A stretch of 7,254 nt of DNA from an uncultured Alphaproteobacteria bacterium (GTDB lineage: Bacteria; Pseudomonadota; Alphaproteobacteria; Rhizobiales; Aestuariivirgaceae): assembly GCA_937868035.1 (NCBI GenBank), contig CALMLK010000128.1, forward strand, positions 1 to 7,254. The letters run 5' to 3'. Position 1 is the first letter of the stretch. The number at the start of each line of letters is the position of its first letter. This document shows, one piece after another, positions 1 through 6,270 of the stretch. The notes under the pieces were generated by a model. That model searched no databases and was not told the origin of the DNA. It saw only the letters and a program-made list of their open reading frames with translations. The position numbers and the translations under genes are program-made.

Positions 1-318
1 GAAATGACCGTGCGCCAGGCGCTCAACGAGGCGATGGCCGAGGAGATGCGCCGCGACAAGGACATCTTCCTGATGGGCGAGGAAGTGGCCGAGTACCAGG
101 GCGCCTACAAGATTTCGCAGGGCCTGCTGCAGGAATTCGGGCCTCAGCGTGTGGTGGATACACCGATCACCGAGCATGGCTTTGCCGGCCTCGCAGTGGG
201 CGCGGCTTTCGCCGGGCTGCGGCCGATCGTCGAGTTCATGACGTGGAACTTCGCCATGCAGGCGATCGACCAGATCATCAACTCGGCCGCCAAGCAGCTT
301 TACATGTCGGGTGGCCAG
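1..318 (+). CDS. pdhB: Pyruvate dehydrogenase E1 component, beta subunit, N-terminal fragment
   Basis: Encodes the start of the transketolase-like E1-beta subunit, which with E1-alpha decarboxylates pyruvate on thiamine diphosphate and passes the acetyl group to the E2 lipoyl domain. Seen: the family landmarks [47 protein letters not shown] and YMSGGQ appear in the expected order. The glutamate in PITE (residue 57 counted from the ATG at 4) matches the ThDP-contacting Glu59 of human E1-beta. The GAA codon before this ATG is in frame, so the ATG may be internal: in many Alphaproteobacteria E1-beta carries an N-terminal lipoyl domain that would lie upstream of the window. After residue ~105 the expected continuation (GCPIVFRGPNG, then the AAQHSQ histidine region) is missing and the frame becomes PBP1A. 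About 220 C-terminal residues are lost, so this piece could not form a working E1. Identity is firm; whether the truncation is real is uncertain. Confidence 0.9.
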
Positions 319-321
319 GTC
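304..321 (+). other. In-frame pdhB/mrcA junction
   Basis: This is the point where E1-beta similarity stops and PBP1A similarity begins, inside one uninterrupted open frame (4-699, 231 codons before the stop). On the left, YMSGG is the conserved E1-beta segment. On the right, GG(Q)VSAPIF matches the TGGxxAAPIF-type segment of PBP1A. A short Gly-Gly coding stretch (ggtggccag, 310-318) fits both, so the crossover lies within it and may reflect microhomology. No insertion sequence, repeat or other filler DNA is visible at the joint. I infer either a deletion/rearrangement or a mis-joined assembly; the sequence alone cannot separate these. Confidence 0.75.
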
Positions 322-699
322 TCGGCGCCGATCTTCGGCGACTTCATGAAGATGGCGCTGCGCAACAAGCCCGCAGCACCCTTCCGCGTGCCGCGCGCCA
401 TCGAGCTGATCCCGATCAACGCCGCCAACGGCCGGCGCTCGATCTTCGGTGAAGACGGCACGATCCTCGAAGCCTTCAAGCCGGGCGACGAGCCGCCACA
501 ATCGACGAGCGTCATCGGCACCACGAAGAAGACCGCCAGTGCGGAAGAGGGCGGGGGCCTTGTGCTCGTGCCGCCCCAGCCCGGCCAGGGTGGTGATCAG
601 GGTGGTGATCAGGGCGGCGATCCGGGCGTCTATCAGGGCGGCAGCCAGCCCGCCGCCGGGGGTGGCGGGTTGACGGATGGCGGCGACGGCCTCTATTGA
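310..699 (+). CDS. mrcA: Penicillin-binding protein 1A, C-terminal fragment
   Basis: Encodes the last ~130 residues of a class A penicillin-binding protein, the bifunctional inner-membrane glycosyltransferase/transpeptidase that polymerises and cross-links peptidoglycan. Seen: [25 protein letters not shown] followed by an [12 protein letters not shown] stretch and [13 protein letters not shown]. This is the usual sequence after the KTG box of alphaproteobacterial PBP1A, and it leads into a Gly/Gln/Asp-rich tail ending GDGLY. The catalytic SxxK, SxN and KTG motifs and the whole glycosyltransferase domain are absent, so this is only the non-catalytic end. Its position 41 bases before prfB fits the mrcA-prfB order common in Rhizobiales. 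That makes the mrcA side of the junction the native neighbour of prfB, and the pdhB side the foreign one. The fragment has no start of its own and is read through from pdhB. The first three codons (310-318, Gly-Gly-Gln) could belong to either parent. Confidence 0.82.
   Translation, partial: GGQVSAPIFGDFMKMALRNKPAAPFRVPRAIELIPINAANGRRSIFGEDGTILEAFKPGDEPPQSTSVIGTTKKTASAEEGGGLVLVPPQPGQGGDQGGDQGGDPGVYQGGSQPAAGGGGLTDGGDGLY
589..648 (+). repeat. Five imperfect 12-base (4-codon) tandem repeats in the PBP1A tail
   Basis: Five consecutive 12-base units encode [16 protein letters not shown] and GGSQ. The first two units (589-600, 601-612) are identical as ggtggtgatcag; the other three have diverged. 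They form the flexible, low-complexity C-terminal tail of PBP1A. A period that is a multiple of three lets the array gain or lose units by slippage without breaking the frame. Confidence 0.8.
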
Positions 700-740
700 C
701 GCCGCAACACAATTGAAAACCACGGGAATCAAGCACCGCC

Positions 741-1872
741 ATGCGCGCCGAAACCGCCAAGCTCATCGATGAAATCAAGCAGTCGCTCGCACTGCTGAGG
801 AGGCATCTTTGACTGGGACAAGTCCCAGCGAGATCTAGCCGAACTGAATGCCAGGGCTGAAGACCCGAAGCTCTGGGATGATCCCCAGAAGGCGCAAGAG
901 GTCATGCGCCGCCGCCAGGACCTGGAGACCCGCATCAACGGCATCCTGAAGGTCGAGCAGGCGATTTCCGACAACTCCGAACTGATCGAGATGGGCGAGG
1001 CCGAGGGTGACGCCGGCATCGTGCGCGACGCCGAAAAGGCCATCGCGGCGCTGAAGGCCGACATTGCCAAGGTGGAGCTGGATACGCTTCTCTCCGGCGA
1101 AGCAGACTCGAACGACAGCTACCTCCAGATCAACGCCGGTGCCGGTGGTACCGAAAGCCAGGACTGGGCCTCCATGCTCATGCGCATGTATGTGCGCTGG
1201 GCCAACCAGAACAAATACAAGGTCGAGGTGCTGGACGAGCATCCGGGCGAAGAAGCGGGCATCAAGTCCTGCACGCTCCAGATCAAGGGCCACAACGCCT
1301 ATGGCAAGCTGAAGACGGAGAGCGGCGTGCACCGCCTCGTGCGCATCTCGCCGTATGACTCGAACGCCCGCCGCCACACGTCCTTCTGTTCGGCATGGGC
1401 CTATCCCGTGATCGATGACAACATCGACATCGAGATCGTGGAAAGCGATCTGAAGGTCGATACCTACCGCGCCTCGGGTGCCGGTGGACAGCACGTGAAC
1501 ACCACCGATTCGGCAGTTCGCATCACCCACGTCCCCACGGGCATCATCGTCGCCTGCCAGGCCGAGCGGTCGCAGCACAAGAACCGCGCCACCGCATTGA
1601 AGATGCTGAAAGCGCGCTTGTACGAACTGGAACTGCAGAAGAAGCAGGAAAAGGTCGACGCGGCCAACGCCAAGAAGACGGAGATCGGCTGGGGCCACCA
1701 GATCCGTTCCTACGTGCTGCAACCCTACCAGTTGATCAAGGACCTGCGCACTGGGCACACCAGCACCAATCCCTCGGCCGTGCTGGATGGCGATCTGGAT
1801 GACTTCATCCAGGCCTCGCTGGCCCACCGCGTCTACGGCGGGGATGCAGCGCCCGTCGAGGACATCGAATAG
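741..1872 (+). CDS. prfB: Peptide chain release factor 2 (RF2), expressed by programmed +1 frameshift
   Basis: RF2 recognises UGA and UAA stop codons in the ribosomal A site and triggers release of the finished protein. The coding sequence is join(741..809, 811..1872), giving 376 residues, normal for the family. Translation starts at ATG 741 ([14 protein letters not shown]...LLRRHL), meets TGA at 810-812 as codon 24, shifts +1 on CTT and continues as [19 protein letters not shown]. Seen: the codon-reading tripeptide is SPY (1348-1356, residues 203-205) in [14 protein letters not shown], where E. coli has SPF. The catalytic GGQ is at 1483-1491 (residues 248-250) in [10 protein letters not shown], preceded by the Ala form of the residue that is Thr246 in E. 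coli K-12. The C-terminal GWGxQIRSYVL and IKDLRTG motifs are intact. It starts 41 bases after the mrcA stop with only a weak ribosome site (cggga near 723-727), so it is probably co-transcribed with mrcA. Its level should be autoregulated through the frameshift. Confidence 0.97.
798..813 (+). promoter_or_regulatory. prfB programmed +1 frameshift signal
   Basis: The site reads AGGAGG (798-803), CAT, CTT (807-809), TGA (810-812), C (813). The internal Shine-Dalgarno-like AGGAGG sits three bases before the CTT slip codon, the same spacing as the E. coli site (AGGGGG-TAT-CTT-TGA-C). The UGA-C context is a weak terminator. When RF2 is scarce the ribosome pauses at UGA and tRNA-Leu slips from CUU to UUU, making full-length RF2. 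When RF2 is plentiful a 23-residue peptide is released instead. Both the upstream and downstream frames encode clear RF2 sequence, so this is not a sequencing error. Confidence 0.96.
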
Positions 1873-1880
1873 AAACAAAA

Positions 1881-1904
1881 AAAGGCCCGCAGTTGCGGGC
1901 CTTT
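1881..1904. terminator. Bidirectional intrinsic terminator between prfB and the bactofilin gene
   Basis: A perfect 10-base-pair stem, aaaggcccgc (1881-1890) with gcgggccttt (1895-1904), closes a 4-base loop. On the + strand it is followed by a modest pyrimidine-rich tail (ctctattc) just after the prfB stop at 1870-1872. On the - strand the A-run at 1877-1883 becomes a strong U-tract, so termination of the bactofilin transcript should be the more efficient. It lies between two convergent genes and can serve both. Confidence 0.92.
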
Positions 1905-1926
1905 CTCTATTCAGCTGCTTCAACGA

Positions 1927-2454
1927 TCAATCGCGCGAATGCACCATGCGAAGGTTCTGAAGATCGGTCTTGATCGGCTCCAGCGTCAACTCGGACTTGC
2001 CCGGTTCCCCCATGGGCTCTGCCATGGGCGCTGGCATGGGAACGCCATGCGGCGGGAAGGTCTGTGAAGCGGTGGGCGAACCCGCATTGTGGCGAATGGT
2101 GCCGTAGACATAGGCGCCGTTCTCGATCGAGACGCTGTCCTGGAAAATGTCGCCCTCCACATGGGCTCCGGCGTGGATATAGACCTTGGACCCCTGGATG
2201 GGGCCGATGACGCGCCCGCGCACATGGATCACCTCACCGGAGAGGTCCCCATGGATGACGCCATGCAGGTCCACGACGCAGACCCGCGCCCGTACCGTTC
2301 CCCGGAACGTGCCGTCGATGTGCAGTTCGCCTTCACAATTGATCTGGCCTTCGAGCGCCGTGTCGCGCCCGATATAGGACGGCTCGCTTGCCTCGCTCTG
2401 CTGCACCGGCATGCCTGGCGCCTGTGCTCGTGGTTTGGCTTTCTTGAAAAACAT
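1927..2454 (-). CDS. Bactofilin (polymer-forming cytoskeletal protein)
   Basis: Bactofilins polymerise without nucleotide into membrane-associated filaments that position cell-wall enzymes, for example in stalk formation, curvature or chromosome organisation. The 175-residue product has the standard three-part build. A short basic, hydrophobic-tipped N-terminus (MFFKKAKPRAQ) probably binds the inner membrane. A DUF583 beta-helix core at roughly residues 26-123 starts at SYIGRDTALEGQI and shows repeated G-x-hydrophobic turns, such as GELHIDGTFRG and GDLSGEVIHVRGRVIG. The C-terminal tail is rich in Pro and Met (PMPAPMAEPMGEP). ATG 2454 is preceded by AGGGG (2461-2465) at six bases, supporting this start. 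Bactofilin genes are often paired with an M23 metallopeptidase gene; none lies upstream here, so the gene appears to be monocistronic, ending at the shared terminator. The family is firm; the exact cellular role cannot be inferred. Confidence 0.93.
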   Translation of the reverse strand: MFFKKAKPRAQAPGMPVQQSEASEPSYIGRDTALEGQINCEGELHIDGTFRGTVRARVCVVDLHGVIHGDLSGEVIHVRGRVIGPIQGSKVYIHAGAHVEGDIFQDSVSIENGAYVYGTIRHNAGSPTASQTFPPHGVPMPAPMAEPMGEPGKSELTLEPIKTDLQNLRMVHSRD

Positions 2455-2460
2455 CGCTAA

Positions 2461-2465
2461 CCCCT
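2461..2465 (-). promoter_or_regulatory. Ribosome binding site of the bactofilin gene
   Basis: AGGGG on the - strand lies six bases before ATG 2454. It supports this ATG as the start and agrees with the bactofilin-type N-terminus MFFKK. Confidence 0.6.
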
Positions 2466-2570
2466 GCTTGTGCGATTGCCGTGTGAACGGCTCACGCTGT
2501 TCGTCCCGTCACAATCCCGGAAACCGGAGTGCCCCCTCCGATGCCTGCCGCGATGACGGCAGTGCCCAAG

Positions 2571-2599
2571 ACCATAGCCCGTTCGTGTCTGCCTGTCAT
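2571..2599 (-). promoter_or_regulatory. Candidate sigma-70-type promoter for the bactofilin gene
   Basis: On the - strand ATGACA (2599-2594) matches five of six bases of the -35 consensus. After 17 bases comes TATGGT (2576-2571), which matches four of six bases of the -10 consensus. Transcription would start near 2564 and leave a ~110-base leader before ATG 2454. The match is moderate and no experimental support is visible. Confidence 0.3.
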
Positions 2600-2793
2600 G
2601 GCGGAATTGCGGCGCGGTAAACATGCGACGAAGGTGTGGCGATGGCAGGCCGAGCAGGGCGTTTCGCGAGGCCACGATTTTGACATGCTTGCCCTGTGAG
2701 AAACCCACGTTTGCGGCTGATTTCCCCTGCGGCCCATACTATCATCCGGCCTGCTCGCCGGGGTTGGGATTCTGGTGTGGGGAGCAGGACGGG

Positions 2794-2799
2794 AAAGGG
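2794..2799 (+). promoter_or_regulatory. Ribosome binding site that sets a TTG start for the AsmA-like gene
   Basis: AAAGGG lies six bases before TTG 2806. Starting here gives an N-terminus of MRGKTLRRL followed at once by a hydrophobic segment, as expected for a signal-anchored AsmA-type protein. The upstream in-frame ATG at 2623 has no comparable ribosome site. Confidence 0.55.
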
Positions 2800-2805
2800 C
2801 TAGCG

Positions 2806-5800
2806 TTGCGCGGCAAAACACTCCGCAGGCTGACGATCATCACTCTCGTTGTTCTGGCGGTGCTGGTCATTGCCGGGGCGGGGGTGTTTTGGCGTTTGTC
2901 GCAGGGGCCCGTGTCGCTGGCATTCCTTCAGGACCGCATTGAAACCGGCATCAACAAGCAGCTCTCGGGCCTCACCATTTCGCTTGCCGATACCGTGCTG
3001 GAACTGGACCAGGAAAGCATGGTGCCGCGTGTCCGCGCCCGCAACCTCGTCCTCACCGATACCGATGGCACCGTGCTTGCCAGCGCACCGAAAGCAGGCG
3101 TCACGCTCGATGGCACGGGCCTTCTCACGGGCAAGGTCGCTGTCACGTCCCTTGAACTGATCGGTCCCCGGGTCAATGCCCGCCGCAACCTGGATGGCAG
3201 CGTGCGGCTCGGCATCGTCGCCACCGCCGCCGGGGCTGATGAAGTGACCGTGGTCAACGGCAACGACTTCCAGACAGATGGTGCCGAGGAGCCCCCGCCG
3301 AAGTCCTCCGTGGAAGTGCAGCCTGAGCCAGCAACCGGTGGCGCGCATATCCTCGATTTGCTGGGCGCACGCGGCAACGGCGGTGCGCTGGCCAATCTCG
3401 AAGACATCAAGATCACCCGCGCCGAAGTGAGTTTCTACGACGAAGGCAACGACGCGACGTGGTTCTCGCCGCGCACCGACATGACCTTCCGCCGAACGCC
3501 CTACGGCTTCGTCGTCGTGTCGAAGGCCGAAGTGGCCAGCGGCGGTCAGCCGTGGCACGCTGAACTTTCCGCAAGTTTCAAGGCCGAGACCGAAACCTTC
3601 GCCATCACCGCAACGGTGGCGGACCTCGTACCCGCCAACGTCGCCGATGAAGTTTATGCCCTCTCGCAATTCGCCAAGCTGCGCATGCCCTTCTCCGGGC
3701 ATTTTGAAGTGGAGATGTCCTCCTCCGGCAAACTCAATCGCGCCGACGGCGAACTCTTCGCGGCGGCGGGCGAAATCAACCTGCCGGATTATTTCGCCAA
3801 GCCGATCCTCGTGGATGAGGGCTCGCTTCGGCTGTCCTACAAATACGATGAAGATGTCGTGCGCATTGTTGACTCATCCATTCTCGTGGGCGGGTCGCGC
3901 GCCGAACTGTCGGGCGATCTCATACCGCGCCGCACGGGCGGCAAGCTGACGGCGATCGGCATCAACCTTCTGGCCCAGAACGTCAGCGTCGATGCCCAGG
4001 GCACGATCAAGGACCCGGTGGCGGTGGACAAGATCGAGTTCAAGGGCGAGGCCTCCATGGAGGACCAGCGCGTCGACATCACTGATCTGGTCGTGATGGC
4101 GGGCAACACCGGTGTGCGCCTGCGCGGCATCATCATGGGCGGCGACGATTCGCCCGGCATCCAGGTGGCGGGGCGCCTGCGCGATGTGTCCGCCGAATTG
4201 CTGAAGAAGCTCTGGCCGCCCGTCATGACGCCGCGCACGCGCGCCTGGATCAACGAGAATGTGGTCAATGGAAAGATCACGGAGGGCACCTTCCAGGTGA
4301 ACTTCCCCGTGAACTCGCTCGCCAAGGCCTTGCGGGAAAGGGTTCTGCCGCCAAACGTTGTTGATGTGTCCTTTACGATGCAGGACGTGACGACGCACTA
4401 CTTCAAGAACCTCCCCGTGATCACGGGCGCGGCAGGCAGCGCGCAACTCAAGGACAGCAACTTCGTTCTCGACATCACCGCCGGCAAGGCGGCGCTCGAC
4501 ACGGGCGAAACCCTGTCGCTGGCGAAGGGCCGCTTCGAGGCCAATGATCTCCTCGCCAAGGAAGTGCCGGGCGAGTTCAAGTTCGATGTGCGCGGCCCGT
4601 TGGAGAACATGCTGGCCTTCGCCAGGCATCCAGATCTCAACATCATCACCAAGGATGTGGAAGAAGCCAAGCGCATGAAGGGCGATGGCCGGGCGCTGAT
4701 CGGTCTCTCCCTGCCGCTGATCAAGAACGTGCCGAAGGACCGCGTGAAGGTCACGACCGAAGTATCCATCTCCGACGCCAGCATGACGGACGCCATGCCC
4801 GGCATCGACATCACCAACGGCGAATTCAAGATTGCCATGGACCCGGAGAAGATTGAGCTTTCAGGTCCGGCAAAGCTGAATGGCATTGCCTCCAAGCTCG
4901 ATTGGCAAAAGCCGCGCGGCAAGGGTTCGCCCGTCATTGCCGTCGAAACGGTGGTGGATGCCAAGATGCGCGAGAAGCTGGGCATGCATGTCGAGGACTA
5001 CCTGTCCGGCAGCATTCCCGTGAAGATCAAGGTGAAGGGAACACCGGAAACCGGGCGCACCATTGAGGTGGCCGCCGATCTTGACGACGTCTCCATGAAG
5101 ATCGCCGCCGCGCGCTGGAGCAGGCCGAAGACCAAGGGCACCAACGCCACCTTCATTCTGGCTGATGGCGAGAACGGGTTGCGCACGGTGGAAAACCTGA
5201 AGCTCGACGGCCCCGGCCTCCATGTGCGGGGCGACCTTGAAGTGAACAAGGGTGGCGGCCTCCGTGCCGCGCGCCTGTCCGAGATCCGCCTTGAGGAGGA
5301 TGACGTCTTCACGGTGAAACTGGTTCCCGGTGATGAAACCATGAACCTTTCCGTCACCGGACCAAGCTTCGATGCGCGTCCCTACATCAAGAACCTCATC
5401 TCCCCGGCAAAGACGGCGGAATCCGCCGCGGCGGCCGCACCGAAGGGTCAGAACTTCATCGTCGATGAGCAGTTCGACAACGTGACCGCTCATCGGGGCG
5501 AAGTCATCCGCGACGTGAAGGCGACATTCGTCACCCAGCGCGGCACCATCACCTCCGCCACCGTGGACGGCACGTTCGCCAACGGACTTCCGCTCAACGT
5601 GCGCGTCGTTCCGGTTGATGGCGGGCGCGAACTGCGCGTCACCAGCAATGATGGTGGATCGACGCTCCGCGCCACCAATTTCTATTCCAAGATCGCCGGT
5701 GGTGCGCTGAGCTTCTATGCGCTGATTTCCAATGGACCGGGTTCACCGATCCGCAACGGCCAACTCATTCTCAAGAAGTTCGAGGTGCGCAATGAAGCGG

Positions 5801-6264
5801 CCTTGGCGGAACTTGACCGCCGTGGCAGGCCGAAGAAGTCGGGTCCGCGCGCCGATGGCGTGGCCTTCAAGAAGCTGAGCCTGCCATTTTCAACGGACGC
5901 GCAATTCGTGCGCATGTGCAACGTGACGCTCGAAGGTGCCGACCTCGGCGGCGTGGCAGAGGGACTTGTGCGCAAGGTGGATGGCGCAATCGACATCACG
6001 GGCACGATGGTTCCGGCGCAAGGGATCAACGGCTTCCTCGATGATGTTCCGCTGTTCGGCCAGATCCTGACGGGCGGGAAGGGCGGGGGCATCTTCGGCG
6101 TCACCTTTGCCATGGGCGGCACCATCTCCAAGCCGCGCACGCAGGTGAACCCGCTCTCGGTCTTCGCCCCCGGCATCATGCGCGAGATGTTTGCCTACAA
6201 GGGCACCTGTGCGCCACGCCGCAGCAATATCAAACCCTCATCAAGGGAAAGCACGAGCAACTGA
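2806..6264 (+). CDS. AsmA-like/DUF3971 (YhdP-type) inner-membrane-anchored envelope protein
   Basis: A large member of the AsmA-like group to which YhdP, TamB and AsmA belong; in E. coli, YhdP helps move phospholipids to the outer membrane. From TTG 2806 the product is 1152 residues, close to the usual size for this protein in Rhizobiales. Residues 1-9 are basic (RGKTLRR), residues ~10-28 form one transmembrane helix (IITLVVLAVLVIAGAGVF), and the rest should be periplasmic. The long middle is beta-rich, with a Pro/Glu-rich linker near residues 163-178. The segment with KLWPPVMTPRTRAWINENVVNGKI is typical of DUF3971. The AsmA C-terminal region (~1025-1130) contains DGAIDITGTMVPAQGINGFLDDVPLFGQILTGG, then GIFGVTFAMGG and VNPLSVFAPGIMREMF. 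Extending to ATG 2623 would add 61 Cys-rich residues unlike the family, so I reject that start. The last ~17 residues may be in the wrong frame (see findings). It converges on tyrS, six bases away. Family firm; lipid transport inferred from homologues. Confidence 0.88.
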   Translation: MRGKTLRRLTIITLVVLAVLVIAGAGVFWRLSQGPVSLAFLQDRIETGINKQLSGLTISLADTVLELDQESMVPRVRARNLVLTDTDGTVLASAPKAGVTLDGTGLLTGKVAVTSLELIGPRVNARRNLDGSVRLGIVATAAGADEVTVVNGNDFQTDGAEEPPPKSSVEVQPEPATGGAHILDLLGARGNGGALANLEDIKITRAEVSFYDEGNDATWFSPRTDMTFRRTPYGFVVVSKAEVASGGQPWHAELSASFKAETETFAITATVADLVPANVADEVYALSQFAKLRMPFSGHFEVEMSSSGKLNRADGELFAAAGEINLPDYFAKPILVDEGSLRLSYKYDEDVVRIVDSSILVGGSRAELSGDLIPRRTGGKLTAIGINLLAQNVSVDAQGTIKDPVAVDKIEFKGEASMEDQRVDITDLVVMAGNTGVRLRGIIMGGDDSPGIQVAGRLRDVSAELLKKLWPPVMTPRTRAWINENVVNGKITEGTFQVNFPVNSLAKALRERVLPPNVVDVSFTMQDVTTHYFKNLPVITGAAGSAQLKDSNFVLDITAGKAALDTGETLSLAKGRFEANDLLAKEVPGEFKFDVRGPLENMLAFARHPDLNIITKDVEEAKRMKGDGRALIGLSLPLIKNVPKDRVKVTTEVSISDASMTDAMPGIDITNGEFKIAMDPEKIELSGPAKLNGIASKLDWQKPRGKGSPVIAVETVVDAKMREKLGMHVEDYLSGSIPVKIKVKGTPETGRTIEVAADLDDVSMKIAAARWSRPKTKGTNATFILADGENGLRTVENLKLDGPGLHVRGDLEVNKGGGLRAARLSEIRLEEDDVFTVKLVPGDETMNLSVTGPSFDARPYIKNLISPAKTAESAAAAAPKGQNFIVDEQFDNVTAHRGEVIRDVKATFVTQRGTITSATVDGTFANGLPLNVRVVPVDGGRELRVTSNDGGSTLRATNFYSKIAGGALSFYALISNGPGSPIRNGQLILKKFEVRNEAALAELDRRGRPKKSGPRADGVAFKKLSLPFSTDAQFVRMCNVTLEGADLGGVAEGLVRKVDGAIDITGTMVPAQGINGFLDDVPLFGQILTGGKGGGIFGVTFAMGGTISKPRTQVNPLSVFAPGIMREMFAYKGTCAPRRSNIKPSSRESTSN

Positions 6265-6270
6265 AGGCGG

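Larger units (their letters stand above)
2455..2805. other. Divergent intergenic region between bactofilin and AsmA-like genes
   Basis: This 351-base stretch separates two divergently transcribed genes and should hold both promoters. Toward the bactofilin I see a moderate promoter candidate and a ribosome site. A small perfect hairpin in the presumed leader pairs gccgt (2478-2482) with acggc (2487-2491). Toward the AsmA-like gene there is a TTGACA hexamer at 2680-2685 without a convincing -10 partner, and an AT-richer patch at 2737-2745 (atactatca). Open frames that cross the region have odd composition and no recognisable similarity, and I do not call them genes. I see no tRNA-like, riboswitch-like or repeat structure. 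Confidence 0.6.

Noticed and set aside
835..1923. A 362-codon open frame on the - strand opposite prfB
   Set aside because: It mirrors the prfB codon pattern in GC-rich DNA, has no recognisable domain, and runs through the strong terminator at 1881-1904. RF2 on the + strand is certain.
2478..2491. Small hairpin gccgt-gtga-acggc in the bactofilin leader
   Set aside because: Only five base pairs with no U-tract; such stems are expected by chance in GC-rich DNA.
2492..2599. A 35-codon - strand frame with a hydrophobic stretch (MVLGTAVIAAGIGG) upstream of the bactofilin gene
   Set aside because: No ribosome binding site before its ATG, no recognisable relative, and its start overlaps the candidate bactofilin promoter. 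A small membrane peptide cannot be excluded but is not supported.
2680..2685. Consensus TTGACA -35 hexamer upstream of the AsmA-like gene
   Set aside because: No acceptable -10 hexamer at 16-18 bases downstream (sequence there is aacccac), so I do not call a promoter.
2623..2805. N-terminal extension of the AsmA-like protein from ATG 2623
   Set aside because: The 61 added residues are Cys-rich and unlike the family, there is no ribosome site, and they would bury the signal anchor at residue ~70.
2800..3702. A 300-codon open frame on the - strand within the AsmA-like gene
   Set aside because: His/Gly/Arg-rich composition typical of an antisense shadow; no family similarity, and it overlaps the start region of a well-supported gene.
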